Source of the DNA: Pseudomonas frederiksbergensis
Lineage (GTDB): Bacteria; Pseudomonadota; Gammaproteobacteria; Pseudomonadales; Pseudomonadaceae
Assembly (NCBI RefSeq): GCF_001874645.1
Contig: NZ_CP017886.1
Span: forward strand, 5,508,501 to 5,572,500
Direction: 5' to 3'
DNA length: 64,000 bases
Numbering within the stretch: position 1 is the stretch's first letter; the number at the start of each line of letters is the position of its first letter. Positions 26,927 through 35,784 of the stretch are shown here, in pieces. A program made the position numbers and the translations under genes. A model generated the notes under the pieces. It was not told where the DNA came from. It did no database searches and saw only the letters and a list, made by a program, of their open reading frames with translations.

Positions 26927-28762
26927 TTAAGTTAATAGAGCTGCGACTTTGAATACTGCGGTAGTGCCCGCCAGTCCTGAAGTAGTGCACTTCCATCGAT
27001 CCGGCACGCCGGCACCCGTAGCCATGTTTTCAATCACATGCCCTTGAGTGTAATAGAACCCATCAGTCGGCACGGCAGAAGCAGAGTGAATAGATACAGA
27101 CTGAAGCAAGAACTCAGAACCTGTCACGTAAGGTTGTATGCGCAGGAAGGTGGCTAGACCGCCAGCGGGGATAGTAATGTCCCGTCCTGCACCGGTAAGA
27201 ATGTTACTGCCGGCAGCGTTCTTAATAGTGACAGGGCCGGTAGTTGCTCGCAGCACTAACGTTTGCCCTGGTAACACGTTGCTGGATATATGGGACAATC
27301 GTACCGTGCGATCAGCATTAGGTGCTATTGTCCCAAAGTTATGCGATCCCATATCAATCTTGCCGCTAGCGTCCATAGCAGGCGATTTTTGTGGCAAGGT
27401 AGGCAGTATGGTGGGGCCGGTAGCATCATTACGCAGATAGCCCCACCAGTTGATACCATTGCATTCGTTGGCCCCGGAAGACGTGTCGGAAACCACGTGG
27501 TCATAAGACCCTTCTACGACGTTACCCTGACCCCAATCAATCTGGCCTTTAGCGCCTAACGTCACAATATAACCTGTTCCAGCTGCACCGCCTGCGGTGG
27601 TACCAATGCCGGCATTGGCAAAATGGTTATTAGACAGACTAATATTACCGTCGCCTACCATGGTCACGGCTTGTGCCAAGGTCTCATACCAGCAGCCATC
27701 AGATGTAATATTACGCGCAGGACCATTGACCCAAAGACCCTTTTGCGATCCCTGAAACGAAAAGCCATCACTAAAAGTTATATTGTGGCCGGCTCGAGTG
27801 GCATTACCTACACCAGAAACATCCGAAGTGCTCTCGCCATTGATACCTTCATACGCCGTGGTTGAAGGATCAGGGTCAACAGCCACTTTGACCGAGTACA
27901 GCGCGCGCTTGACAACAGAGGCGCTAATGCTCTTGCCGAGGCCGCTGCGTACTGAGATCTGGCCATGCTGCCCAGTAAACAGCCAGGGCTCACCACCATC
28001 CTGTACCTCAATTTGAACTCCAGAAAAGTCAATCCATTGGTGTGGTCGCTTTGAGTTGGCTTGGGTATAACCGCCACGAGACCAAATGCCCTTTTTGAAG
28101 TTCCAAAAACACACATCGACCAGATTTGAGTGCCAGAAGCCGCCCTCTACATTGCCGGCGTCATACTGTGCATGGCAGTAGAAGCCCCATTGATTTGGGT
28201 TAACTGCAGGTGTCCCATATACATAAGAAGGCGATCCGCAAAATGTAATGCCACTGATGTGCGCCCCCTGTACCACCCCAGGAGCCAGTTCCAGCATGCC
28301 ATAGGGCTTGCCATTGGCAGGATCAAAAGGCAGGGCAGTGAGAAACGTATTACGAGCGCCCATGCCTTGAAGCGGCGTGCCACTGTAGTGAATGATCCGG
28401 GTAACCGGATAAATTCCGGCAGTAAAACTTACGCCATAACCTCCATAAGCTACTTTGGCCATAGACTGTGCCTCAGTCTGTGCGCCGGCAATGGCCGGAG
28501 ACCAGTCCCATGTCGTAGGGTCGGACGGGTTAGGCTTATTGGTAATCAGATTGGTGAACTCCCAAACACTGATCCAGGTAGTATCTAATGAGGCAGCGAC
28601 AGTGGCTATACTCACAGACGCCATCGGTGCCCGAGTCCAACTAACTAAAGCAGAATCTTCGGTAGTCACATTGGCCACTTGCGCGGTTCCGACCTCCGTC
28701 ACACGGTTTTTATTGGCGGCGGATAGTGCATCTTCCGCCCGAGTCAACGTATCGTGAGACAT
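26927..28762 (-). CDS. Orphan phage tailspike / pectate-lyase-fold protein
   Basis: The 611-residue protein has no signal peptide. It is organised like a podo- or siphovirus tailspike: an N-terminal region (1 to about 90), then a right-handed beta-helix full of short hydrophobic-glycine repeats (YGGYGVSFTAGIYPVTRII, GMLELAPGVVQGAHISGIT). Further rungs follow near GNISLSNNHFANAGIG. A C-terminal beta domain ends SGLAGTTAVFKVAALL. Such proteins bind or cleave surface polysaccharide. GGAG precedes the ATG. Base composition is more AT-rich than its neighbours. No other tail genes are present, so it is a stranded phage gene or a domesticated depolymerase. Confidence 0.75.
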   Translation of the reverse strand: MSHDTLTRAEDALSAANKNRVTEVGTAQVANVTTEDSALVSWTRAPMASVSIATVAASLDTTWISVWEFTNLITNKPNPSDPTTWDWSPAIAGAQTEAQSMAKVAYGGYGVSFTAGIYPVTRIIHYSGTPLQGMGARNTFLTALPFDPANGKPYGMLELAPGVVQGAHISGITFCGSPSYVYGTPAVNPNQWGFYCHAQYDAGNVEGGFWHSNLVDVCFWNFKKGIWSRGGYTQANSKRPHQWIDFSGVQIEVQDGGEPWLFTGQHGQISVRSGLGKSISASVVKRALYSVKVAVDPDPSTTAYEGINGESTSDVSGVGNATRAGHNITFSDGFSFQGSQKGLWVNGPARNITSDGCWYETLAQAVTMVGDGNISLSNNHFANAGIGTTAGGAAGTGYIVTLGAKGQIDWGQGNVVEGSYDHVVSDTSSGANECNGINWWGYLRNDATGPTILPTLPQKSPAMDASGKIDMGSHNFGTIAPNADRTVRLSHISSNVLPGQTLVLRATTGPVTIKNAAGSNILTGAGRDITIPAGGLATFLRIQPYVTGSEFLLQSVSIHSASAVPTDGFYYTQGHVIENMATGAGVPDRWKCTTSGLAGTTAVFKVAALLT

Positions 28763-28804
28763 ATAAACTCCAAGTTGTTAAGTGCGAAAATTTAATGAGG
28801 TGGT

Positions 28805-28981
28805 TCAGTGTGTACGAGCACCCAGCTTCATGTTCCATTCAAGTGGTGCAAGGACGCGAACGGAGATTTCGTCGTCGAAGCTGTCGAAGCCAAGTCCCGG
28901 TGCGCCTTGCTGGTTCTGCTGTGAGCGCGGTGCTTGTTGTTTGGGGCGTGATTGCTGCGGGGACGCCTGCAGCATCGACAT
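28805..28981 (-). pseudogene. Possible tail of a phage single-stranded DNA-binding protein
   Basis: The frame has a Gln/Pro-rich stretch (QQSRPKQQAPRSQQNQQGAP) followed by GFDSFDDEI, resembling the disordered linker and acidic tip (FDSFDDDIPF) of SSB proteins. About 30 unrelated residues follow before the stop. No OB-fold domain precedes it. With the adjacent tailspike it suggests a largely deleted prophage; nothing else is seen in 28763-29072. Confidence 0.4.
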
Positions 28982-29072
28982 GGCTCGGGTCGTCAAGCAT
29001 CCCCAAGGGAATTTCAGCAAGGGCACCAACAATCCCCGGTTGGGAAACGTTTGACGGTTTGACTTTAGCGCC

Positions 29073-29878
29073 TCAAGGCTGCTCAAGCAGGTACCGGGCC
29101 AACGCATCGAAGGCCGGCAACGTGACCGGATCGTTGGCTACGTTGCCTGCCACCGGATGTGAAGCGTAGTGGACGATCAGCATTTCTGCTTTCGGATCGA
29201 TGTAGATACTTTGTCCGTGAACTCCGCGGGCCATGAATGCACCGTCCGGGTTGTGGCTGACCCACCACATGTTGCGATAGCTCCAGTCTTGCAACAGCCC
29301 ATAACCGGCTTTGGCAAAGGCAGCCTTATCGCCGCCGTGGCGGATGTCATCGACCACGGCTTTGGGCACGATTTGCTGACCATTGAATTGACCGTCGTTG
29401 CGCAGCATCTCGCCAAACCGTGCCAGGTCACGTAGGCCGGTGTTCAGGCCGCCGCCAGCAAAGGGCGTTCCGATCGAGTCCACGGTGAAATAGGCATCCT
29501 GCTCAGCGCCCAGGCGACTCCAGATACGTTCCGAGAGAAACTGCGCAACGTTTTGACCGGTTACCCGGGCGATCACCCAGCCCAATACGTCGGTGTTGAT
29601 GGTCTTATAGGCGAATGCGTTACCGTGTTGGCCTTGCAACTGTACGGTCTGCAAAAACTCATAGTAGCTGCGCGGCCCCTGGTAATCCTTTGGCTTGGGC
29701 AGCGGGCTGCCGGCGGTGGCGAGCCGACCATCCAGCCCAGTTTCGCCGGGTCGCTGGCGGCGGCGTCGGGAATTTCGGTCGCGCAGGTTGTCGAGGCGCT
29801 CAGAGCGGCGAGCAAGGCAGCGGTGCTTTTATGGAGGCGTCTGGGAAGTGCGGCTAACATCATCAAGCTTTCATCCAT
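29073..29878 (-). pseudogene. Serine beta-lactamase-family hydrolase (6-aminohexanoate hydrolase-like), internally deleted
   Basis: The start (ATG 29878) gives a signal-peptide-like segment and DAAASDPAKLGWMVGSPPP, the usual N-terminus of class C-like hydrolases of the NylB type. About 60 codons on, the reading frame changes. The rest (LPKPKDYQGPRSYYEFLQTV ... NTDVLGWVIARVTG ... GGGLNTGLRDLARFGE) is the C-terminal half. The region that should carry the SxxK nucleophile and the YxN motif, about 200 residues, is missing. Small-scale deletion plus frameshift makes it a pseudogene. Confidence 0.8.
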
Positions 29879-30159
29879 GAGTAGGGGGGGCTGGCCGGCG
29901 TCGACAGCTATCCATGGTGTCCTGTGTTCGTTGAGCTGAACAGGCGTTTTTCTGGCACAACGCCTCCACCATTTTTCACAAATGTAAGTTAACCTTTAAT
30001 TACAAAGTATGACTAGAATACGCCCCAGTGGCCATGAGCTAGCTTTCTGCTCGGGCTCCCGTGCTTTACCGATTCACTTGATAGTTGGATCTCGGACGCC
30101 GCGCTTAAATCAGCCTTGTGGCGCGTGGCATGTATTTTTCTGAACTGTGACGAATTCCC

Positions 30160-31059
30160 GTGAAACTCATCATTGTCTCCCTCTACGTTTTATCCATTGC
30201 GTATGTGCATCTGCGTGGCCGTATCCGGCACAAACTGAGTCGTCAGTTGAGTGATCATTCGACCTTTCTGGCGCCGATCAACTGCTTCCTGTACCTGTTT
30301 TCGAAAATCCCCAACAAGCCTTATCTGGATCCTGCCGACTTCCCGGACCTGAGCCCGTTGCAGGCCAATTGGCAGGAAATCCGCGCCGAGGGCCAGAATC
30401 TGCTCAGGGCAGGGGAGATCAAGCGCTCGGACCAATACGACGATGTGGGCTTCAACTCGTTCTTCAAAACCGGCTGGAAGCGCTTTTATCTGAAGTGGTA
30501 CGGCGACAGCCACCCGTCGGCCACCAAGCTCTGCCCGCGCACCACGGAGCTGGTGCAAAGCATCGGCTCGATCAAGGCGGCGATGTTCGCCGAATTGCCA
30601 CCGGGCTCGAAACTGGTTCGTCACCGCGACCCGTATGCCGGTTCGTACCGTTATCACCTGGGTCTGGATACGCCTAACGACGAGGGGTGCTACATCGAGG
30701 TCGACGGCGAGCGTTATCACTGGCGCGATGGCGAGGCGGTGATGTTCGACGAGACTTACATTCATTACGCCGAAAACACCACCCAGCAGAACCGCATCAT
30801 CCTGTTCTGCGACATCGAGCGTCCGCTGAAGTACCGCTGGGCCACAGCGTTCAATCGCTGGTTCAGCCGCAACGTGATGTCCGCTGCTGGCGCGCCAAAC
30901 GATGCAGGCGATAAAACCGGTGGCTTGAACCGGTTTTTCGGCAAAGTCTACAAAGTTCGTCTGCGCGGTAAAGAACTGAAAAAGCGCAACCGGACGCGCT
31001 ACTACCTGGAGAAGTGGGCGATTTTCGGCGGCTTGCTGGCCATTATTGTTTTGATCTGA
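30160..31059 (+). CDS. lpxO: Lipid A 2-hydroxylase-type aspartyl/asparaginyl beta-hydroxylase (LpxO)
   Basis: The 299-residue protein begins with a membrane-anchoring hydrophobic segment and ends with another (WAIFGGLLAIIVLI). The Fe(II)/2-oxoglutarate core has H155-R-D157 (LVRHRDPYAGSYRYH) and distal H202 (DETYIHYAENT). LpxO enzymes hydroxylate the secondary acyl chain of lipid A at the inner membrane, and the size and two-anchor plan match. It is monocistronic by position, transcribed away from the beta-lactamase-family pseudogene across a 280-bp AT-rich gap. Confidence 0.87.
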   Translation: MKLIIVSLYVLSIAYVHLRGRIRHKLSRQLSDHSTFLAPINCFLYLFSKIPNKPYLDPADFPDLSPLQANWQEIRAEGQNLLRAGEIKRSDQYDDVGFNSFFKTGWKRFYLKWYGDSHPSATKLCPRTTELVQSIGSIKAAMFAELPPGSKLVRHRDPYAGSYRYHLGLDTPNDEGCYIEVDGERYHWRDGEAVMFDETYIHYAENTTQQNRIILFCDIERPLKYRWATAFNRWFSRNVMSAAGAPNDAGDKTGGLNRFFGKVYKVRLRGKELKKRNRTRYYLEKWAIFGGLLAIIVLI

Positions 31060-31236
31060 GCACGATCAACGCGTCAGCAGCCTTTGCTGGCGCTGCGTTG
31101 CGGTTTTCCGGCCGTTCTGCGGTGTGGTTGGTTAATCGGTGTTACATCTGTGCTGGAGTATTGTCTTCACAGGGGCGAATCCTGCGCGTAGCGTGTAATC
31201 GAAGACCCTATCTGCATGCACTGGAGGAACTCCACC

Positions 31237-31614
31237 ATGAACAGGTTTGTGCTCGGTACCAGCGCGCTGGCGTTGAGTGGCTTGCTTGGCACTCTGACCC
31301 AGGCCGGCGCAGACATTGGCATGCTGGCGGCGACGGTGGAGCATCCTGTGCTGCTTGCCCAGAATCTCCCTGACAACCCCGATAACCCCTACAACGACCC
31401 GATTCGTCGAGTCAATCCCAACAGCATGCAGGGTACCCAACCCAGCGCGCCGGTCATCCGCGGGCCGAACACCGTGCCGGTTTACCGTCCACCGACCCTC
31501 GAAAACGGCGGGATCGGCAATGGCTATCCGCGCAGCGGCACTGCGCCGGGTACGGTCAAACCATCTATCCCGCCCAACCCGCCACCCCGTGATTCGGACA
31601 CCAGCGGTTATTGA
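31237..31614 (+). CDS. Small exported Pro/Asn-rich protein
   Basis: The ATG at 31237 follows GGAGGAACTCCACC. The 125-residue product has a Sec-type signal (FVLGTSALALSGLLGTLTQAGA) and a low-complexity mature part with many Pro, Asn and Gly residues (LPDNPDNPYNDPIRRVNPN; TVKPSIPPNPPPRDSDTSGY). No domain is known to me. It points toward the end of the GNAT-C39 gene. A link to that gene and to the ATP-grasp gene is suggested only by position. Confidence 0.7.
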   Translation: MNRFVLGTSALALSGLLGTLTQAGADIGMLAATVEHPVLLAQNLPDNPDNPYNDPIRRVNPNSMQGTQPSAPVIRGPNTVPVYRPPTLENGGIGNGYPRSGTAPGTVKPSIPPNPPPRDSDTSGY

Positions 31615-31702
31615 GTGGCATTGACCGTAATTCAGGCGTTGCCGGGTGGCATTCTGTTTGCCAGCGATGGCGGTGCGACATTCGAGACCCGGCAATGGAT
31701 GA

Positions 31703-32800
31703 TCATCCTCGGCCATACACGACCACCGCTGCCCGCAGCTTCCCGCGGCCAAAACTGCACATTTTGTCGAACTCGCCATGGCTGACCGGCAGGTGCTGGC
31801 AGTCCATCGGCTGGCGGTGCTGGCTGTGGTCGATGTCCGGGTCATGCAGGTAGACAAACTCTTCGTCGCAATCGGTGACGATCACCCAGTGCGGAGCCTT
31901 GGAGCGGGTCAAGCGGTAGCTGCTGATCAACACCAGCGGCTGTCCGCCATCGGCCAGCAGACGAGGCAGATCGAGCACGCCGCCAGGCACTTGCTCGACA
32001 TCGCTCTGTTTCAGCTGCGTTTCGAACTCATCGTGCACTAGGCGCATGACGTCTTTTTTATGCTCATCGCGTACACCGTCGAGAAACAATGTCCCGGCCA
32101 TGCTCACCTGCAACCGTACCCGAAAACCCCGCCGCCAGGCTGCCAGCGCCAGCCCCTGAGGGCTACAGCCGCCGTGACCTGAGGTCATGAAGACGGTGGT
32201 CGCCTCACGCCAAAGTTGTACTTCTTCACGGCGCTCCATGACGCGAGTCGGTTGCAATGCATTCATGGCCATCAACAGGCAGGCCGGGCCACAGGTGAAG
32301 TCGGTGGTTTGCGCGTAATAGGGCACGCTGATGCTGCGGCCATCGCGGTGTTCGAGGATGCGCTTTTCCAGGCGCAAGGCATCCGCGTGATCTTCGTAGT
32401 AGTCGTGAATCAACGCAAAACGCCGGTAGCCGTTACGCTCGTACAGCGCAATCGCCGCTGGGTTGTCGGTGCGCACTTCCAGGCGCAGATAGGCGCAATC
32501 GTGCTCCAGCGCGCAGGCCTCGATTTTCTCCAGGAGTTTTTTTCCCAGACCGGCGCCGCGTGCCTGAACTGCAATGGCAATCGAGTAAAGCCGTGCCAGC
32601 GAGGTGCCGCGGTGAAACAGCACCAGAGCGTAACCGAGCAACAGGCCTTCGCCCTCGGCAACAATCAACTGCCCGTGGGCACGGTTGATCATCCACTGGA
32701 AGTTACGGCTGTTGAGCCGGTCAGTGGTGAAACATTGCTGCTCAAGTTCCAGAAGTGCCGCCAGGTCGTCCAGTACTGCAAGGCGAAAGACAAGATTCAT
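31703..32800 (-). CDS. Fused GNAT acetyltransferase / C39-like papain-fold peptidase
   Basis: From the ATG at 32800 the 365-residue protein has a GNAT domain at about 1-150 with the acetyl-CoA loop QARGAGLG (79-86) and EVRTDNPAAIALYERNGY. A C39-like cysteine protease domain follows with C170 (DFTCGPACLLM), H304 (APHWVIV) and D320 (LHDPD). No transmembrane segments or ABC module follow, unlike bacteriocin exporters. It diverges from a RimK-like ATP-grasp gene across 92 bp. Acetylation plus peptide cleavage or transamidation beside a peptide ligase suggests a peptide-modifying pathway. The longer upstream frame was rejected because it lacks homology-like sequence. Confidence 0.82.
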   Translation of the reverse strand: MNLVFRLAVLDDLAALLELEQQCFTTDRLNSRNFQWMINRAHGQLIVAEGEGLLLGYALVLFHRGTSLARLYSIAIAVQARGAGLGKKLLEKIEACALEHDCAYLRLEVRTDNPAAIALYERNGYRRFALIHDYYEDHADALRLEKRILEHRDGRSISVPYYAQTTDFTCGPACLLMAMNALQPTRVMERREEVQLWREATTVFMTSGHGGCSPQGLALAAWRRGFRVRLQVSMAGTLFLDGVRDEHKKDVMRLVHDEFETQLKQSDVEQVPGGVLDLPRLLADGGQPLVLISSYRLTRSKAPHWVIVTDCDEEFVYLHDPDIDHSQHRQPMDCQHLPVSHGEFDKMCSFGRGKLRAAVVVYGRG

Positions 32801-32892
32801 AGGGCCGCCGTAAAAGTTGCGTAACGAAACGGGACTTTCGAAAAAGTTCGTGCTTAATAGGAAAGGTCTTGTTCTCCAACGGATCAATCACT

Positions 32893-34479
32893 ATGTCAGC
32901 ATTACAAGGTCATTGGCGTGAAGTATCGGAGCAAAGTTTACCGGCAGCAATAACTAAAGCTACTTATTTATCCGAGACTGCGAGAACGTCCAGTCAATTG
33001 GTTATTATTGTCGAGCGCAAGGAAGACTGGGCGTCTTACTTTCCCAGTGAAGACATCGTCAGTGCCCAGGAATATCTCGAACACACCCGCGGCAGCGAGC
33101 AGGGCAAACGGGTTCAGGTGATTAACCTGTGTCGCAGCTACAAGTACCTGGGGCACGGCTACTACTGCTCATTGCTGGCTGAAGCCCGGGGGCACAAGGT
33201 GATTCCTTCGGTGCGAACCATCAGTGAACTGACTCGAAAGTCCCTTTACGGGCTGGCCCTGGATGATCTGGACAAGACATTGGACAAGGCCTTGAGTCAT
33301 CATCTTTATAGCGACACTGAAGGATTTACCCTGACACTCTATTTTGGAAAAACCAATATCGAGCCGTTGCAGGATTTGGCGCGTCAATTGTTTGAAGTGT
33401 TTCCCTGTCCGATATTGCTGGTGGAGTTCCGTCGGCGTAACGGTTGGCACATTGAAGGGGTAAAGTCCGGGGCATTGCATAAGTTACGAGAAGATCAGGA
33501 AGATCACTTCGCCAACTCGCTGGACAGTTTCAGTCGCAAGATCTGGCGCATGCCGCGTTCACGACGACTGGCCCGTTATGACCTGGCAATCCTCCACGAT
33601 CCGCAGGAAGCGCTGCCGCCATCCAATGCCAGGGCGTTGGAGAATTTTGTCCGGGTGGGCAAGGGGCTGGGCATCGATGTCGAGCTGATCGAGCGCAAAG
33701 ACTACGCGCGTATCGCCGAATACGACGGATTGCTGATCCGCGAGACGACCAGTGTCGACAACCATACGTATCGTTTCGCGAAAAAAGCCGAAAGTGAAGG
33801 CTTGGTGGTGATGGACGACCCTGCGTCAATTCTGCGTTGTACCAACAAGGTCTACCTGACGGATTTGCTCAACAGCCATCAGTTGGGCATGCCGGCCACG
33901 GAAATTCTCTACAAGGAACGACCGGAAGATTTTGAGCGGGTGGGTGAGCGACTGGGTTTTCCATTGGTGCTGAAAATTCCTGACGGCTGTTTCTCGCGAG
34001 GGGTAATCAAGGTCGAAAGTCAACAAGCCTTGCTCGAAGCTACTGCCGAGCTGTTCGAGCATTCGGTGTTGCTGCTGGCGCAGGAGTTCTTCTACACCGA
34101 GTACGACTGGCGCATTGGCGTGCTCAACCGCAAACCGATCTTCGCCTGCCAGTACTTCATGTCCAAAGGACATTGGCAGATTTACAACCACAAAGCCAAG
34201 GGCCAGGACATCAACGGCGAGTGCCGGACCCTGGCGGTTCATGAGGCGCCCAAGGCGGTGGTGGACCTTGCAGTGAAAACCGCCAATCTCATCGGCGACG
34301 GTCTGTACGGCGTCGACCTCAAGCAGTCCGGCGACAAAGTGGTGGTGATCGAGGTCAACGACAATCCGAACATCGACGCCGGTATCGAAGACGCCTATTT
34401 GCAGGATGATCTGTACTCGCTGGTGCTCGAGGAGTTCGTCCGCAGGCTCGAACTCAAGCGTCGCGGGCAGGCCTGGTGA
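32893..34479 (+). CDS. RimK-like ATP-grasp ligase with N-terminal domain
   Basis: From ATG 32893 the 528-residue protein has about 220 residues of an N-terminal RimK-associated region (VINLCRSYKYLGHGYYCSLL, AEARGHKVIPS). An ATP-grasp domain follows (NKVYLTDLLNSHQLGMPATE, PLVLKIPDGCFSRGVIKV, GLYGVDLKQSGDKVVVIEV with the NDNPN metal site). Such ligases form amide bonds between a carboxyl group and an amine, for example adding amino acids to peptides or proteins. It diverges from the GNAT-C39 fusion, which is probably its functional partner. The substrate is unknown. Confidence 0.85.
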   Translation: MSALQGHWREVSEQSLPAAITKATYLSETARTSSQLVIIVERKEDWASYFPSEDIVSAQEYLEHTRGSEQGKRVQVINLCRSYKYLGHGYYCSLLAEARGHKVIPSVRTISELTRKSLYGLALDDLDKTLDKALSHHLYSDTEGFTLTLYFGKTNIEPLQDLARQLFEVFPCPILLVEFRRRNGWHIEGVKSGALHKLREDQEDHFANSLDSFSRKIWRMPRSRRLARYDLAILHDPQEALPPSNARALENFVRVGKGLGIDVELIERKDYARIAEYDGLLIRETTSVDNHTYRFAKKAESEGLVVMDDPASILRCTNKVYLTDLLNSHQLGMPATEILYKERPEDFERVGERLGFPLVLKIPDGCFSRGVIKVESQQALLEATAELFEHSVLLLAQEFFYTEYDWRIGVLNRKPIFACQYFMSKGHWQIYNHKAKGQDINGECRTLAVHEAPKAVVDLAVKTANLIGDGLYGVDLKQSGDKVVVIEVNDNPNIDAGIEDAYLQDDLYSLVLEEFVRRLELKRRGQAW

Positions 34480-34568
34480 GCCGGTGCTGTAGACCGGGCA
34501 TGTGGCGCTGACATTTTCACCGGCGCCCCCTTAGCGATCAACTATCGCACTCGATAGAAAATGGGCCA

Positions 34569-34597
34569 TTGACTTGCCTTTCGCGCGCGGCTAATTT
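34569..34597 (+). promoter_or_regulatory. ilvA leader promoter
   Basis: TTGACT (34569-34574), a 17-base spacer and TAATTT (34592-34597) form a sigma-70 promoter. The expected start, about seven bases on, coincides with the ATG of the leader peptide at 34604, so the leader would be translated from a leaderless transcript. This explains the lack of a ribosome site. Confidence 0.65.
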
Positions 34598-34603
34598 CGA
34601 GTC

Positions 34604-34669
34604 ATGACTTCCACCGTATCGCGCCGCCAGCCAAGCATTATTACCGCCATTCCTTATTTGGCGGGCTAG
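34604..34669 (+). CDS. Attenuation leader peptide with regulatory Ile codons
   Basis: A 21-codon frame (MTSTVSRRQPS... ending ...PYLAG) contains ATT ATT ACC GCC ATT, i.e. Ile-Ile-Thr-Ala-Ile, then a TAG. The Ile/Thr-rich middle in front of a threonine dehydratase gene is what ribosome-mediated attenuation requires. The last codons contain GGCGGG (34660-34665), which can pair with the left arm of the terminator. Confidence 0.7.
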   Translation: MTSTVSRRQPSIITAIPYLAG

Positions 34670-34710
34670 CTGACGACTGCACCCAACCCGCCCTAGAGGC
34701 GGGTTTTCAT
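34660..34710 (+). terminator. Attenuator of ilvA (terminator with mutually exclusive antiterminator)
   Basis: AACCCGCC (34685-34692) and GGCGGGTT (34698-34705) form a perfect 8-bp stem with a CTAGA loop, followed by a T-rich run. The left arm CCCGCC can pair instead with GGCGGG (34660-34665) inside the leader frame. A ribosome stalled at the Ile codons would leave GGCGGG free and prevent termination; a ribosome at the TAG would cover it. Confidence 0.75.
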
Positions 34711-34750
34711 TTTCTGTCTCCGGGGCTCCGAACAAAGCCAGGAGACGTTG

Positions 34751-35769
34751 ATGGACACCAGCACCGCCACCGCCAAGCAGGCCCTGCTTGAGCAGTACGT
34801 GAAAAAAATCCTCGCCGCACCGGTTTATGAACTGGCGGTGCGCACGCCCTTGCAAGTGGCACCGGCGCTGTCCGAGGTGTTGGGCAATCAGATTTTGCTC
34901 AAGCGCGAAGACCTGCAACCGACCTTTTCCTTCAAAATTCGTGGTGCCTACAACAAATTGGCCCAACTGAGCGACGCGCAAAAGGCTCGTGGCGTGGTCA
35001 CTGCGTCGGCCGGAAATCACGCTCAAGGCGTGGCACTGGCGGCGCGCGAATTGGGGATCGCGGCGAGCATCGTCATGCCTACGTCAACGCCGGAGTTGAA
35101 GGTGATTGGCGTGCGCAGTCGCGGCGCGAATGCGCTGTTGCATGGCGAGAGCTTTCCGTTCGCCCTGGAGTACGCCTTGAACCTGGCCCGGCAAACCGGA
35201 CGCACCTTTGTTGCGCCCTTCGACGACCCGGATGTCATTGCCGGGCAGGGCACGGTGGCCATGGAAATCCTGCGTCAGCATCAAGGCCCATTGGACGCGA
35301 TCTTCGTCCCGGTGGGGGTGGCGGTTTAATTGCCGGCATCGCCGCGTACGTCAAATACCTGCAACCGGACATCCGCATTATTGGCGTCGAGTCGGAACAT
35401 TCCGCGTGCCTGCAAGCAGCAATGCTCGCGGGAGAGCGAGTGGTGCTGCCGAGCGTAGGCACCTTCGCCGATGGTGTAGCGGTCGCGCAGATCGGTGCTT
35501 ACGGCTTTGAGATCTGTCGCCATCACGTCGATGAAGTGCTGACGGTTAGTAACGACGAGCTGTGCGCGGCGATCAAGAACATTTACGACGACACCCGCTC
35601 AATCACCGAGCCATCCGGCGCGCTGGCTGTTGCCGGGATCAAGAAGTACGTGGCGCAAACCGGTGTCCGGGGTCAGACCCTGGTGGCGATCGACTCGGGG
35701 GCCAATATCAATTTTGATAGCTTGCGACATGTGGCCGAGCGCGCCGCATTGAGCGGCGCACTGGTGTAA
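34751..35769 (+). pseudogene. ilvA: Threonine dehydratase (IlvA), frameshifted and lacking regulatory domain
   Basis: AGGAGA precedes the ATG at 34751. The PLP lysine site FSFKIRGAYNK and SAGNHAQGVAL are present. At 35314-35318 a run of five G replaces the six needed for the VPVGGGG loop, which shifts the frame into TAA at 35327. In the next frame the catalytic domain continues (GVESEHSACLQAAMLAG, EPSGALAVAGIKKY, DSGANINFDSLRHVAERAAL) and stops at 35769. Biosynthetic IlvA is about 500 residues with two ACT-like domains; here those are absent. A one-base read error is possible for the first defect but not for the second. Confidence 0.85.
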
Positions 35770-35784
35770 GTCGCCGAAAGGGAT

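Noticed and set aside
28763..29072. Read-through frame continuing the beta-lactamase-family gene past its stop
   Set aside because: The normal family C-terminus ends at 29073; the following frame has no matching domain.
35300..35340. Programmed frameshift in ilvA at the G run
   Set aside because: No stimulatory structure or precedent for ilvA; the gene also lacks its regulatory domain, so simple decay or read error fits better.
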